Below are positions 27,620 to 37,033 of a stretch of 64,000 nt of DNA, in pieces; position 1 is the first letter of the stretch; each line of letters opens with the position of its first letter. The DNA comes from Methylumidiphilus sp963753955 (lineage in GTDB: Bacteria > Pseudomonadota > Gammaproteobacteria > Methylococcales > Methylococcaceae). The stretch lies in contig CAVWEM010000020.1 of the NCBI GenBank assembly GCA_963753955.1, positions 81,357 through 145,356 on the forward strand, written 5' to 3'. The notes under the pieces were generated by a model. The model made no database searches, was not told the DNA's origin, and saw only the letters and a list, made by a program, of their open reading frames with translations. The position numbers and the translations under genes were made by a program.

Positions 27620-28627
27620 TTACTGCCAGCCGCCGGGCGAAACGGCTTGCACTGGCGCCGACGGCGGTAGCACTTTGCTGCCGGTTGTCGGGCCACCACC
27701 CAGCATATTGTCCAGCATCATCATGATGACGAAGCCGACCATCACCGCGAAGGTGGCGGAACGGGCCTTGCCCTTGGACTGGGTCTCGGGAATGATGTCG
27801 TCGGTGATGACGAACAGCATCGCGCCGGCGGCGAAGGCCATGCCGATGGGCAGCAGCGGGAAGAACACCGTGACGGCTGCGACGCCAAGGAAACCGCCGA
27901 TGGGTTCGACCAGTCCGGTCAAGGTGGCGATGAGCAGCGCCTGCTTGCGGCTGTAGCCCAACCCTACCAAGGGCAAAGCCACGGCCAAGCCTTCCGGGAT
28001 ATTCTGCAAACCAACGGCGAAGGCGATGGCCAGGCCGTTGTGCCAGTCGCCCGAGCCAAAGCTGACTCCCACCGCCATGCCTTCAGGGAAGTTGTGCAGG
28101 GTGATAGCGGTGATGAAGAGCCAGATCTTGCGCAGGGAGCTGACCAGTTCCGAGCTTTGCTCGATGAAATGATTATGGGGAAGGTAACGGTCGGCCAGTT
28201 CCAGAAACAACGCGCCCACCATCATGCCGACGGCGACCACGAAAATGCCTTTCCCCGGCCAGATCTGGTTGCCGTACTGGATGCCCGGCACCACTAGCGA
28301 AAACGCCGTCGCCGCCAGCATGACCCCCGCCGCCCCGCCCAGCATGATGTACAGGGTGCGCTGCTTGACTTCCTTGAAAAACAAGGCCGGTAACGCGCCA
28401 AGGCCGGTGGCCAAGCCTGCCACAATGCTGGCCAGGGAACCGTAGGCGACGATGGGGTTGATGAAGAAATACAGGAACGCCAGGATGATCGTCGTCCAAC
28501 TGGCCAGGGAGGCCACCACGATCAGCCGTTGCGCCAGCGCGGACTGGTTGTCAAAATGTTTGTAGAAAGGCCAGGCCAGAACTTTCTTGACCATGGTTTC
28601 CAGGGTATCGAGCGCGTCAACATTCAT
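27620..28627 (-). CDS. ZIP family metal transporter
   Basis: 335 residues, about eight TM helices. The metal-binding signature of ZIP proteins is present in TM4 and TM5: HNFPEGMAVGV and QNIPEGLAVALP. Imports Zn2+ or related divalent metals, as in the GufA/ZupT branch. First gene of a two-gene unit with a Mn exporter family member: one importer and one exporter in the same transcript, which suggests metal balance. No Fur- or Zur-like box was identified. Confidence 0.88.
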   Translation of the reverse strand: MNVDALDTLETMVKKVLAWPFYKHFDNQSALAQRLIVVASLASWTTIILAFLYFFINPIVAYGSLASIVAGLATGLGALPALFFKEVKQRTLYIMLGGAAGVMLAATAFSLVVPGIQYGNQIWPGKGIFVVAVGMMVGALFLELADRYLPHNHFIEQSSELVSSLRKIWLFITAITLHNFPEGMAVGVSFGSGDWHNGLAIAFAVGLQNIPEGLAVALPLVGLGYSRKQALLIATLTGLVEPIGGFLGVAAVTVFFPLLPIGMAFAAGAMLFVITDDIIPETQSKGKARSATFAVMVGFVIMMMLDNMLGGGPTTGSKVLPPSAPVQAVSPGGWQ

Positions 28628-28726
28628 AATCGGACCCTTATTTTTGTAGTGATGAAGCGACAGCCGGAATCCATCGGCAAATACGGAATGCTAGCCCGCC
28701 GCGAGTCTTCGGGCAAGGCGGACAGC

Positions 28727-29311
28727 TTAAAAAGGAAAGTCCTCGCGCCTGCGCACATCGCGCAGTAACACATACACAGCCCCGGTGCCGCCTTCCGCCG
28801 GTTTGGCTGTGCAAAAAGCCAGCACGTCGGGATGCTGCCTGAGCCAGAGATTGATGCGGTTCTTCAGGATGGGATAATCCCCCTCGGAACGGTAGCCCTT
28901 GCCGTGGATCAGATGAAGGCAACGACAGCCGTCTGCCAGGCAGGCTCGCAAAAAGCCGCCCAACCGCCGCTTTGCCTCGTCCACGGTCAGCCCGTGCAAG
29001 TCCAACTCCGCATCCACGCCAAACTCGCCCGCCCGCAGTCGGCGCAACACCCGCTTTTGCAGGCCGGGAGCCATGAAGCACACCACATCGCCCATCGCCA
29101 ACAGAGAAATATCGGCAGGGGTAGTGTCCGACCAATCCATCTCCTGCGCCCGCCGGCGGGGATGAGGCTTGGGCAGTTTTCTTTCCGGCTGGATACGGTC
29201 GCAAACCACCGGGTTGACGTGTCCCACGGTTTCGCGGAACAAACGGCTATCGTCGTCTGACAAAGCAGGCGTGGGCCTGTTTTTTTTCGGGAGATGGACG
29301 GGTTTGCGCAT
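28727..29311 (-). CDS. Smr domain protein
   Basis: 194 residues. The C-terminal Smr domain carries LDLHGLTVDEAKRRL and LIHGKGYRSEG and ends in PAEGGTGAVYVLLR; proteins with this domain nick DNA or cleave RNA (SmrA/SmrB cleaves mRNA at collided ribosomes in E. coli). The basic N-terminal extension and DUF-like middle agree with the proteobacterial SmrA/YdaL branch. Start MRKPVHLPKK was preferred over an in-frame start 40 codons upstream, which would overlap the divergent surE region. Confidence 0.88.
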   Translation of the reverse strand: MRKPVHLPKKNRPTPALSDDDSRLFRETVGHVNPVVCDRIQPERKLPKPHPRRRAQEMDWSDTTPADISLLAMGDVVCFMAPGLQKRVLRRLRAGEFGVDAELDLHGLTVDEAKRRLGGFLRACLADGCRCLHLIHGKGYRSEGDYPILKNRINLWLRQHPDVLAFCTAKPAEGGTGAVYVLLRDVRRREDFPF

Positions 29312-29411
29312 GGCGGCATTATAGCCGGGAATGGGCATGTCCCCACGGACAACGGCGAAAATGCTAAAATCAAGGCCACCGCCCAGAATCGCAAGGCACA
29401 ACCCAAGCAAG

Positions 29412-30171
29412 ATGCACATACTCCTCAGCAACGACGACGGTTATTCCGCCCCAGGACTCATCGCATTGGCCGACGCGCTTAGAGAATATGCCGATATCAC
29501 CGTGGTGGCCCCGGAACGCAACCGCAGCGGTGCCAGCAATTCCCTGACCTTGGACCGCCCGCTTCATGCCATCAAGACTGCCGGGGGTTTCATCAAAGTG
29601 GACGGGACGCCGACGGACTGTGTGCATCTGGCGATCACCGGCCTGCTGGAACGCGAACCGGACATGGTTTTCGCCGGCATCAACCACGGTGCCAATCTGG
29701 GTGACGATGTGATCTATTCCGGTACCGTCGCGGCCGCCACCGAGGGCCGCTTCCTCGGGCTGCCCGGCAGTGGCCATCTCCTTGGGCGGCGTCAACCCGA
29801 TTCACTTTGAGGCCGCTGCGCAAATTGCCGTGCGCCTGTTGCAAAATATCCGCCGCCATCCCCTTCCGGCTGATACCATCCTCAATGTCAACGTCCCTGA
29901 CCTACCGCTGGATCAGATCAGGGGTTTCAAATCCACCCGCCTGGGCCAGCGCCACAAGGCCGAGCCGGTGGTGCGCGGTCACGATCCCCGAGGCCGGGAA
30001 ATCTTCTGGGTTGGCGCGGCAGGCCCGGAACAAGATGCCGGCCCTCGCACCGACTTCCATGCCGTGCGCGAAGGCTATGTCTCTGTCACCCCCTTGCAGA
30101 TCGACCTGACCCGTTACGACAGTTTGGACAGGCTCGCTGCCTGGCTGCCCGAGGGAGGTATGGCGGAATGA
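29412..30171 (+). pseudogene. surE: 5'/3'-nucleotidase SurE, frameshifted
   Basis: Stationary-phase survival nucleotidase, head of the surE-pcm pair. N-terminal MHILLSNDDGYSAPG has the catalytic Asp-Asp; APERNRSGASNSLT and INHGANLGDDVIYSGTVAAA follow. At about 29,766 an extra base (CCCGGCAGTGG where CCC GCA GTG is expected) throws the frame, which then ends at 29,810. The other frame continues AISLGGVNP to a normal C-terminus at 30,171 and overlaps pcm. The single extra G in otherwise perfect sequence favours a sequence error or a very recent mutation. Confidence 0.9.
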
Positions 30172-30833
30172 GGCAGCGCTTCGAGGGCATAGGAATGACC
30201 TCGCGCCGCACCCGTGAGCGTATGATTGCCCGCCTGCGCGAGCAGCGAATCAAAAATCAGGCCGTGCTGGATGTCATGCTGGAAACCCCTCGCCACATCT
30301 TTGTCGAGGAAGCCTTGGGAAGCCGCGCCTACGAAGATATGCCGCTACCCATCGGGTACAACCAGACCATCTCCCAACCTTACATCGTCGCCCGCATGAC
30401 CGAGTTGCTGCTGTCCAAGGGGCCGGTGGACAAAGTGCTGGAAATCGGCACCGGCTCCGGCTACCAGACTGCCGTGTTGGCCCAGTTGGTGAAGATGGTT
30501 TACACGGTGGAGCGCATCTACCCTTTGCAACAACGCGCCCGCCGGTGCCTGCAAGACCTGCATCTGCGCAATGTGCGGATGCGGCATAGCGATGGTGGCT
30601 GGGGTTGGGAAGAATATGCCCCCTACGACGGTATCATCGTCACCGCCGCACCCGCCGAAGTGCCGCAGGCGCTGCTCGACCAACTCGCCCTCGGCGGAAT
30701 CCTTGTCATCCCGATAGGCGATGGCCGTGATCAAACCTTGCAACGCATCACCCGAACTGAAGCGGGTAACCAAGTGGAAAACATCGAGCCGGTGGTGTTT
30801 GTGCCCTTGGTGGCGGGGATGACCGAGGGGTGA
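30168..30833 (+). CDS. pcm: Protein-L-isoaspartate O-methyltransferase
   Basis: Repairs isoaspartyl residues in aged proteins using S-adenosylmethionine. 221 residues with PRHIFVEEAL, GYNQTISQPYIVA, the SAM-binding VLEIGTGSGYQTAVLA and VTAAPAEVPQAL. The ATG overlaps the surE stop (ATGA), the usual surE-pcm coupling. A start nine codons in (MTSRRTRERM) is equally reasonable from family alignment. Confidence 0.95.
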   Translation: MRQRFEGIGMTSRRTRERMIARLREQRIKNQAVLDVMLETPRHIFVEEALGSRAYEDMPLPIGYNQTISQPYIVARMTELLLSKGPVDKVLEIGTGSGYQTAVLAQLVKMVYTVERIYPLQQRARRCLQDLHLRNVRMRHSDGGWGWEEYAPYDGIIVTAAPAEVPQALLDQLALGGILVIPIGDGRDQTLQRITRTEAGNQVENIEPVVFVPLVAGMTEG

Positions 30834-30898
30834 CGGATCACCCTGTTCGACGGGGACAGCCTTCACCGCCCCAACCTTCCAACCCAGCGGAGACACCG

Positions 30899-31348
30899 AT
30901 GAAGAAAATCCAGCCAATGGTGGCGGTTAGCCTGCTCGCTCTGACTGGCATCGTCCAGGCGGAGGACATCCGGCCTGGGCTGTGGAAAATAGCGCTGGAG
31001 TCTAGGGTGGAGGCATCGCCGGATTGGAAACCGCAGCCCTTCGAACTCACCCAATGCCTGACCGCAAGCGATGCGAAAAATCCCGCCCAGTTGTTGCTCG
31101 GCATGGGTTCATCCGGTACCACCGGCTGCGACTTCCCGGACAAGCAATACTCCGGCAACACCTTGAAATTTGAAGTGAGTTGCGCGGGCACTCTAGGTAT
31201 CAAAGGCCATGGAGAGCTTGCCTACACTGCCACCACCCTGGAAGGTTTCCTCGACGTCAACTTGGGCGAAACCGACAAAATCGAAATGCGCAACAAGATT
31301 TACGCGAGCTACCTGGGCGAATGCCCGGTGGGCGGTGGCGGATTGTAA
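30899..31348 (+). CDS. DUF3617-type periplasmic protein
   Basis: 149 residues: signal peptide (MKKIQPMVAVSLLALTGIVQA), then IRPGLWKIALES near the N-terminus and Cys residues in TQCLTA, TGCDFP, VSCAGT and GECPV that likely form two disulfides. This matches DUF3617 proteins, secreted with no known role. It lies between pcm and dusA in the same direction; an in-frame upstream start overlaps pcm and lacks a signal peptide at its N-terminus. Confidence 0.7.
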   Translation: MKKIQPMVAVSLLALTGIVQAEDIRPGLWKIALESRVEASPDWKPQPFELTQCLTASDAKNPAQLLLGMGSSGTTGCDFPDKQYSGNTLKFEVSCAGTLGIKGHGELAYTATTLEGFLDVNLGETDKIEMRNKIYASYLGECPVGGGGL

Positions 31349-31352
31349 GACG

Positions 31353-32327
31353 GTGAATCCATCCGACGGCACACACCGCCTCTGCCTGGCCCCCATGCTG
31401 GAATGGACAGATCGGCATTTCCGCTTTTTCCTGCGGTTAATTTCCAGGCGAGTTTTCCTCTACACCGAAATGATCACCACCGGCGCGGTGTTGCGTGGGG
31501 ATCGGGAACGCTTGATGGCGTACGATCCCGCCGAACACCCGGTGGCCTTGCAATTGGGCGGCAGCGATCCTTTGGCCTTGGCCGAATGCGCCCGCATCGC
31601 GGAGGGTTTGGGCTACGACGAGCTGAACCTGAATGTGGGCTGCCCCAGCGACCGGGTGCAAAACGGGCGCTTTGGGGCTTGCCTGATGGCGGAGCCGGAA
31701 TGGGTGGCCGAATGCGTGGCGGCGATGCGCGAGGCCGTCGCCATCCCGGTGACGGTGAAGACCCGCATCGGCATCGACGAGCGGGATTCCTACGAGGAGT
31801 TGGCCGGTTTTGTCCGTGCCGTGGCGGCGGCAGGTTGCGGGACTTTTATCATCCACGCCCGCAAGGCATGGCTGAAAGGCTTGTCGCCCAAGGAGAACCG
31901 GGAGATTCCGCCGTTGCGCTACGACATGGTCAGGCAAATCAAGCAAGATTTTCCAGAGCTTGAAATTGTCTTGAATGGCGGTATCCAGACCTTGGAAGAG
32001 GGCATAGGGCATTTACAAGATTTCGACGGCGTGATGCTGGGCCGCGCGGCCTACCACAATCCCTATCTGCTGGCCCAGGCTGATCGTCTGCTGTTTGGTG
32101 ATGGGCATTTGGTTCCCAGCAGGCATGAGGTTCTGGAGGCTTTCTTGCCCTATGTGGAGCGGGAACTGGCTCGGGGTGTGCGCTTGCAGTCCATTTCACG
32201 GCATATCCTCGGTCTGTTCCATGGCGCGCCGGGTGGCCGCTTGTGGCGGCGGCATATCAGCGAGAACGCGGTGCGGGCGGGTGCCGGGGTGGATGTCTTG
32301 CGGGTGGCTGCGGCGTTGGCGCGATGA
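31353..32327 (+). CDS. dusA: tRNA-dihydrouridine(20/20a) synthase
   Basis: FMN enzyme reducing uridine 20/20a in tRNA D-loops. 324 residues from a GTG start (next codons NPSDGTHRLCLAPM). Seen: APMLEWTDRHFRFF, LQLGGSDP, LNLNVGCPSDRVQNGRFGACLM with the catalytic Cys, HARKAWLKGLSPKENR and LNGGIQT. The GTG was selected because it gives the family N-terminus and begins 5 nt after the preceding stop; no nearby ATG works. Confidence 0.93.
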   Translation: MNPSDGTHRLCLAPMLEWTDRHFRFFLRLISRRVFLYTEMITTGAVLRGDRERLMAYDPAEHPVALQLGGSDPLALAECARIAEGLGYDELNLNVGCPSDRVQNGRFGACLMAEPEWVAECVAAMREAVAIPVTVKTRIGIDERDSYEELAGFVRAVAAAGCGTFIIHARKAWLKGLSPKENREIPPLRYDMVRQIKQDFPELEIVLNGGIQTLEEGIGHLQDFDGVMLGRAAYHNPYLLAQADRLLFGDGHLVPSRHEVLEAFLPYVERELARGVRLQSISRHILGLFHGAPGGRLWRRHISENAVRAGAGVDVLRVAAALAR

Positions 32328-32652
32328 CGGGGAGGAACGCATGGCTTGCTTTGCATTGGATGTTGAAGGACTTGCGTCTTTAGGCTAGGCAAGCCGCGCG
32401 CCTATTCATCGCCGAAGGTGAGCGTTACTCCGTAGATTCAAAACGAAAAACCGCCTGCTACGCCTGCGCCTTGAGGATACCGCAATAAACTGGCAAGCAA
32501 TCTGCGACAATCCGGCATTCAAGAACATTCCATTCAAAGTGGAAACCAATCGGTGGGGGAAATATGCGTTGTTCCGCAAAACCACGAAGAACTGAGCGCA
32601 AGCGGCTTAATCAACAACTTCTTCAAAAAAGTCGAAATTGACTTTGCTTGAC
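32328..32652 (+). other. Intergenic region with gene debris
   Basis: No intact gene. The middle holds a fragment resembling the N-terminus of Uma2-family proteins (separate entry). The remainder shows short frames only. Confidence 0.4.
32467..32595 (+). pseudogene. Uma2-family (DUF820) gene fragment
   Basis: Reading from 32,485 to the TGA at 32,593 gives INWQAICDNPAF then IPFKVETNRWGKYA, which resembles the N-terminal segment of Uma2-like PD-(D/E)XK proteins (pattern W-x-E-I-C-x-D-P and L-P-F-K-I-E-x-N-x-W-G-K). There is no start codon in place and the core nuclease domain is missing. A shifted frame adds ELSASGLINNFFKKVEIDFA up to 32,650. I take it as a deletion remnant; the family match is from memory. 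Confidence 0.45.
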
Positions 32653-34276
32653 ATGCAATCACGCTTTTTCCTGAAAGATTATTTTCTAATTTGGCTGGCC
32701 TTGGTGCTGATGGGGCTGTCGCTGCGTCCGTTGACGCCCGTGGACGAAACCCGCGTTGTGTCCGTGGCTTGGGAGATGTGGCAACGCGGGCATTTCCTTG
32801 TGCCTTATTTGAACGGCCAGCCATACAGCCACAAACCGCCGTTGTTGCAATGGTGCATCCACCTGCTGTGGTGGGTGTTCGGGGTCAGCGAATGGAGCGC
32901 CCGTCTGGTCGCGCCCTTGTTCGCCTTGGGCAACTTGGTGCTGACCGCCAAGCTGGCCCGGCGCTTGCTGGCCAGACGACGAGACTAGCGCCAGACTGGC
33001 CCCATTAATTCTGCTGGCGACGCCGGTATGGGCGCTGTGGACATCGCTCACCCTCTACGACATGATAGTGACGCTTTTCACCCTGCTAGGTCTGAACGGG
33101 ATCATACGTGCCGCACATGGCGAATCCAGTTTGGGCTGGGGTTTGGCTGCATTGGCCATCACCGGCGGCATGTTATCCAAAGGGCCGGTGATTTTAATCC
33201 TGATCCTGCCACCGGCCCTGTTCGTACCCTGCTGGCTGAAGCCAAAGCCGCGATGGGGACGCTGGTATGGTCCCATGCTGGTGTCGATTTTGTTGGGGGC
33301 GCTTCTTGCCTTGGCTTGGGCCGTACCCGCCGGTTTCGCCGGAGGAGATGAATACCTGAAGGCAATTTTCTGGAGCCAGACCGCCGGACGCCTCAGCAAT
33401 GCCTTCGCCCACCCACAGCCGTTCTGGTGGTACTTTGCTCTGTTGCCGGCATTATGGCTACCGTGGACATTCTGGCTGCCACTGTGGCGCTCGACGAAGG
33501 GCCTGGGGCTGGATTGGGGGCTGCGCTTCTGCGCCACGCAGGGTTTGTCCGTGCTGGCGGTTTTTTCCTTGATTAGCGGCAAACGCATCCATTACCTGTT
33601 GCCCATCTTCCCGGCAATGGCCTTGTTCGCGGCCCGCGCCCTGAGCCAGGCCCGCCCGACCCTCACCCGCCGCGACCATCTTCCTGCCGGCCTGCTGCTG
33701 GCCTTGTTTGGCCTCGCCTTGCTACTATTGCCGCTGGGCCAGGGTTCTGCCAACAACGAGATGGCGGATATCGCCGCGAAAACCCCGTTGGTGGCGAAGC
33801 TGATCCTGCTAGGACTGGGGCTTGCCGTGTTGTCCTGGTGTCCCGCCGACCCGACGGCAGACGTGCGCGTCTTGGCCTTGGCGATGCTCGGCTTGATGCT
33901 CACCCTCCATCTGGTTTTTCGCCTGGCCGGTTGGCAATATTATTCCCTGCAAGCTTTTGCCGAGCGGTTGGCCGTCGTGGATAGCCAAGGCGTGCCTATC
34001 GCCCATTGGCGGGAATACCATGGCGATTTCAATTTCCTCGGGCGCTTACGGCAACCCCTCGTCGTAATCGACACGAAAGGGGATCTGCTGACGTGGATGT
34101 ACACCCACCGCCAGTGCTATGTGGTCTTGCTGCGCCAACCCGACCCGGCAGTCAATGAAGACGGGGTGGAATTCGCCCAGTTTTACCGGGGCGGACGCCG
34201 CCTCATGCTGTGGAAGTCCGCTGAATTGCTAAGCCGGCCGGAAACCTTGGAACGGATGCTCGATAGAAAGGATTAG
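32653..34276 (+). pseudogene. ArnT/PMT-type glycosyltransferase, frameshifted
   Basis: A GT-83/GT-39 type integral membrane glycosyltransferase that moves a sugar from a polyprenyl-phosphate carrier. The N-terminus has SLRPLTPVDETRVVSVAWEMW, with the Asp-Glu typical of the first periplasmic loop, and YLNGQPYSHKPPLLQW. The first frame ends at 32,988 after LLARRRD; the +1 frame continues RLAPLILLATPVWALWTSL and runs intact to 34,276 through about ten TM helices and GKRIHYLLPIFPA. A single-base indel near 32,975 explains the split. Lipid A or cell-envelope modification is likely. Confidence 0.82.
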
Positions 34277-34346
34277 AGGAGATTAAAAACGGAGTCCATC
34301 AAGTATCCAGCTTTTTACCCGACATCCCCCTGACCGGGACTGACCC

Positions 34347-34757
34347 ATGAATAACACCAATCCCAAAGCGATCATCATCGGCACGGCGGTTTTCGCCCTA
34401 ATTTATTTCATCCATATCATGATCTTGCCGTTGCTGAAAAGCAGCTTGGACATGGGCGAAGGCGACGCCATGTTCGCCGTGAGCCAAATGCTCGGTGTCG
34501 CCACCTGCTTCATCTCCGGCTACGTCTCCGCCCGCATCGCCGGGGAGCGCGGATTCTTCTATGGCTTCAATGTGGGCGCACTCGGCACGGTGCTTTCGGC
34601 CTTGGCCGCCGCCGCCTTTTCCCTGTTGGCCGGGGCCAAGCTGCCAGGCATGGGTTTGCGCACATTGCCGTTCTGGATCTTCGTCAACGGCTCCCTGGCT
34701 GGCTTCGCGGGGCTGTTGGTCACCAACATGATCGAGGAAGGGAAGCGGGAGCAATAA
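34347..34757 (+). CDS. Small four-TM membrane protein
   Basis: 136 residues with about four hydrophobic helices (IIIGTAVFALIYFIHIMILPLL; VATCFISGYVSARIAG; LGTVLSALAAAAFSLLAG; FVNGSLAGFAGLLVTNMI). Glycine-rich later helices recall TIGR04086/YtpI-like small membrane proteins, but I do not recognise it. Same direction as the preceding glycosyltransferase with a 70-bp gap. Confidence 0.6.
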   Translation: MNNTNPKAIIIGTAVFALIYFIHIMILPLLKSSLDMGEGDAMFAVSQMLGVATCFISGYVSARIAGERGFFYGFNVGALGTVLSALAAAAFSLLAGAKLPGMGLRTLPFWIFVNGSLAGFAGLLVTNMIEEGKREQ

Positions 34758-34760
34758 GGC

Positions 34761-35651
34761 TCAACGGTTCGCCACCCCATGTGGCACATGCCCGGTGGCG
34801 ACATGTCGGCTGGCGGATTCGCAATGGCCTTTCTGGTCGTCGAAGAAGATGTCCGCACCAAAGGCGCGAAGGAACTGGCCTTTTTCCATGCCGCCGAGAA
34901 ATAGCGCCTCGTCAATGCGGATATTCCAGGCGCGCAAGGTACGCACCACGCGCTCGTGGGTCGGCGCGCCACGCGCCGTCACCAAAGCGGTGCGGATGGG
35001 CGAAGCGTTGGCCTCGAACTGGGTCTGAATATGGTGCAGGGCGGCGAGGAAATCCTTGAACGGCCCGCCGGACAGGGGTTTCCTGGCGGCGGCTTTTTCG
35101 TTTTCGGTGAATGCCGCCAAGCCTTGCGTTTGATAGATTTGCTCGGACTCGTCGGAGAACAGCACGGCGTCGCCATCGAAGGCAATCCGCAACTGTTCCG
35201 AAGCATTGGCGCTGGTGCTGGACGAATAAATCGTCGCCGCCGCGTAACCCGCATCCAGCGCCATGACCACATCTTCGGCATTGGCGGACAGGAACAGATG
35301 GGCGCCAAACGGGGCGATGTATACGAAAGGCGACTCGCCGCTGGTGAAGACGGCGCGACAGATGTCGAGCCGGTAATGCGCGATGGAATTGAAAATGCGT
35401 AGTCCGGTGTCCGCGCTATTGCGGGATAGCAAGATGACTTCCACCAAAGGCTGCGGCAAGGCATTGTTGATCGCCAGTAGCTTTTGTACCAAAGGGAAGG
35501 CAACGCCAGGCTGGAGAATCTCCTCCTCGTGTTCGACTTGGTGGTGGCAATAAGCTTCCCTGCCCTCGCGCTCAAAGATGTGATGGGAATCGTCCAGGTC
35601 GAACAAAGCCCGTGAGGAAATAGCCACCACCAGTTTTTGTTTGCCTGCCAT
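34761..35651 (-). CDS. Cytosolic 5'-nucleotidase, NT5C1/PF06189 type
   Basis: 296 residues. The sequence follows the 5-nucleotidase family related to animal cytosolic 5'-nucleotidase 1A: KLVVAISSRALFDLDDSHHIF, VILLSRNSADTGLRIFNSI, AFDGDAVLFSDESE, and ALVTARGAPTHERVVRTLR, with the HAD-like acidic motif DIFFDDQKGHCE near the end. It would remove phosphate from nucleoside monophosphates such as AMP. Start MAGKQKL was chosen over a longer frame that runs through a palindromic repeat. It lies downstream of the channel gene in the same direction. Confidence 0.8.
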   Translation of the reverse strand: MAGKQKLVVAISSRALFDLDDSHHIFEREGREAYCHHQVEHEEEILQPGVAFPLVQKLLAINNALPQPLVEVILLSRNSADTGLRIFNSIAHYRLDICRAVFTSGESPFVYIAPFGAHLFLSANAEDVVMALDAGYAAATIYSSSTSANASEQLRIAFDGDAVLFSDESEQIYQTQGLAAFTENEKAAARKPLSGGPFKDFLAALHHIQTQFEANASPIRTALVTARGAPTHERVVRTLRAWNIRIDEALFLGGMEKGQFLRAFGADIFFDDQKGHCESASRHVATGHVPHGVANR

Positions 35652-35678
35652 CGCTTGATCCACTGTCGCATTTTTTCG

Positions 35679-35701
35679 CCCCTCTCCCTGCGGGAGAGGG
35701 G
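35679..35701. repeat. CCCTCTCCC palindromic repeat
   Basis: CCCCTCTCCC and GGGAGAGGGG flank a three-base loop, followed by GTGAGAGGG. This belongs to a family of short intergenic palindromes; a second copy is at 53,186. Confidence 0.6.
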
Positions 35702-35713
35702 GTGAGAGGGCTT

Positions 35714-36733
35714 TCAAGCTGAAATCATCGCTTCCAGCGCATCTAGTTCCTCGACCGTGCCCAGGGCCAGCAACTGATCCCCCGCGCATAAGACCGTTTC
35801 CGGATCGGGGTTGGGCAAGACGTTTTTGTCGCGCAAGATCACCAGGATGCTCGCGCCGGTCTTTTCCTCAACCTCCAGCGAGGAGAGGCTTTGCCCGACG
35901 ACCCTGGACTCCGGGGCCACCTTGATGCCTTCCAGGTTCAGGCTTTCCTCGTCGCGGCGGATCACCGTGTCGAAAAAATCGACGACTTCGGGGCTGAGGA
36001 TCAAATGCGCCAAACGGCGTCCGCCGATGGCATAAGGACTGATCGCCCGGTTCGCTCCGGCCCTCACCAGTTTCGGGATGCTACTGTCGTCCACGGCGCG
36101 GGAGACGATGTACAAGTCGGCTTTCAACACGCGGGCCGACAGGACGATGTACAAATTATTGGCGTCGTCACCCGTGGTGACGACCAAACCTTTGGCCCGT
36201 TCGATGCCCGCCTTCAACAACATCTCGTCATCGCTGGCGTCGCCCAGGATATGCAGGTAGCCATGCTGATGGGCGTAATGTTGGGCCTCGGGGCGCGGAT
36301 CAATGACGGCAACCGGGATCTTAGATTCGTGCAATTCGGCGGCAGCCTGTTTGCCCACGCGCCCCAGGCCGGCGATGATGATGTGGGCCTTGAGTTTGTC
36401 AATTTCACGCTGCATTTTTTTTTCTCCCAAAGGATCGACCATGCGGCTTGAGACCAGGTAATCCATCACCACGGTGAGGCTGTAAAACAGGCTACCGATG
36501 CCGAAGATGGCGATGAACATGGTAAAAATCCGCCCCGCGCTATCGAGATGGACAATCTCCCCATAGCCGATGGTGGTGATGGTGGTCACCGTCATGAACA
36601 AGGCATCCAGCCAGGTCGCCCCCTGCTCCCGCCCCAGCCAGACATAGCCCAACGTCCCGATCACCGTCACCGCCAACACCAAACTGGCGGGCAGGAGCAA
36701 ACGGATCTGCAAGGTTGCGGTAGGCTCAATCAT
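35714..36733 (-). CDS. Voltage-independent K+ channel with RCK (TrkA-N/TrkA-C) domains
   Basis: 339 residues: two TM helices around a pore loop with the K+ filter TTITTIGYGE, then a cytoplasmic RCK domain with the nucleotide motif IIIAGLGRVGKQAAAEL, and a TrkA-C domain at the end (GIKVAPESRVVGQSLSSLEV). The layout is that of MthK/Kch-like channels gated by ligand binding to the RCK ring. With trkH at the window start, the strain has both active uptake and channel routes for K+. Confidence 0.9.
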   Translation of the reverse strand: MIEPTATLQIRLLLPASLVLAVTVIGTLGYVWLGREQGATWLDALFMTVTTITTIGYGEIVHLDSAGRIFTMFIAIFGIGSLFYSLTVVMDYLVSSRMVDPLGEKKMQREIDKLKAHIIIAGLGRVGKQAAAELHESKIPVAVIDPRPEAQHYAHQHGYLHILGDASDDEMLLKAGIERAKGLVVTTGDDANNLYIVLSARVLKADLYIVSRAVDDSSIPKLVRAGANRAISPYAIGGRRLAHLILSPEVVDFFDTVIRRDEESLNLEGIKVAPESRVVGQSLSSLEVEEKTGASILVILRDKNVLPNPDPETVLCAGDQLLALGTVEELDALEAMISA

Positions 36734-37033
36734 CGAATCGGTTCCTTGAATGTCGTCTCACATGACCCAGGGGGCAAAGATACCAGATTTTCGCGTTCAA
36801 GAGAGCGAGCCATGGTAGACATCCTGCAGAAGGCGGGGCTTCCAACGCGGCTTTCAGTTGCCAGAGGCTTTGTCCGCACCGCCGCAGCCTCCATTCACAG
36901 CCGCCCATCCGCATCATTCGTTGACAGTTGCCCGCCACGACAGTACTTTTAACGGCTTTAACTTAATTGATAATCGATGGCCTGCGCGTCAGCGCCGCCT
37001 GCACCCTCAAACACAGCCCACAAGAGCCTCTGG
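36734..37033. other. Divergent region channel gene / alaC
   Basis: No gene recognised in this 300-bp stretch. It includes the candidate alaC-hom promoter and several short frames without support. Confidence 0.4.
36921..36949 (+). promoter_or_regulatory. Candidate promoter of alaC-hom
   Basis: Perfect -35 TTGACA (36921-36926), 17-bp spacer, weak -10 TACTTT (36944-36949), about 85 bp before the alaC start. Confidence 0.45.
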
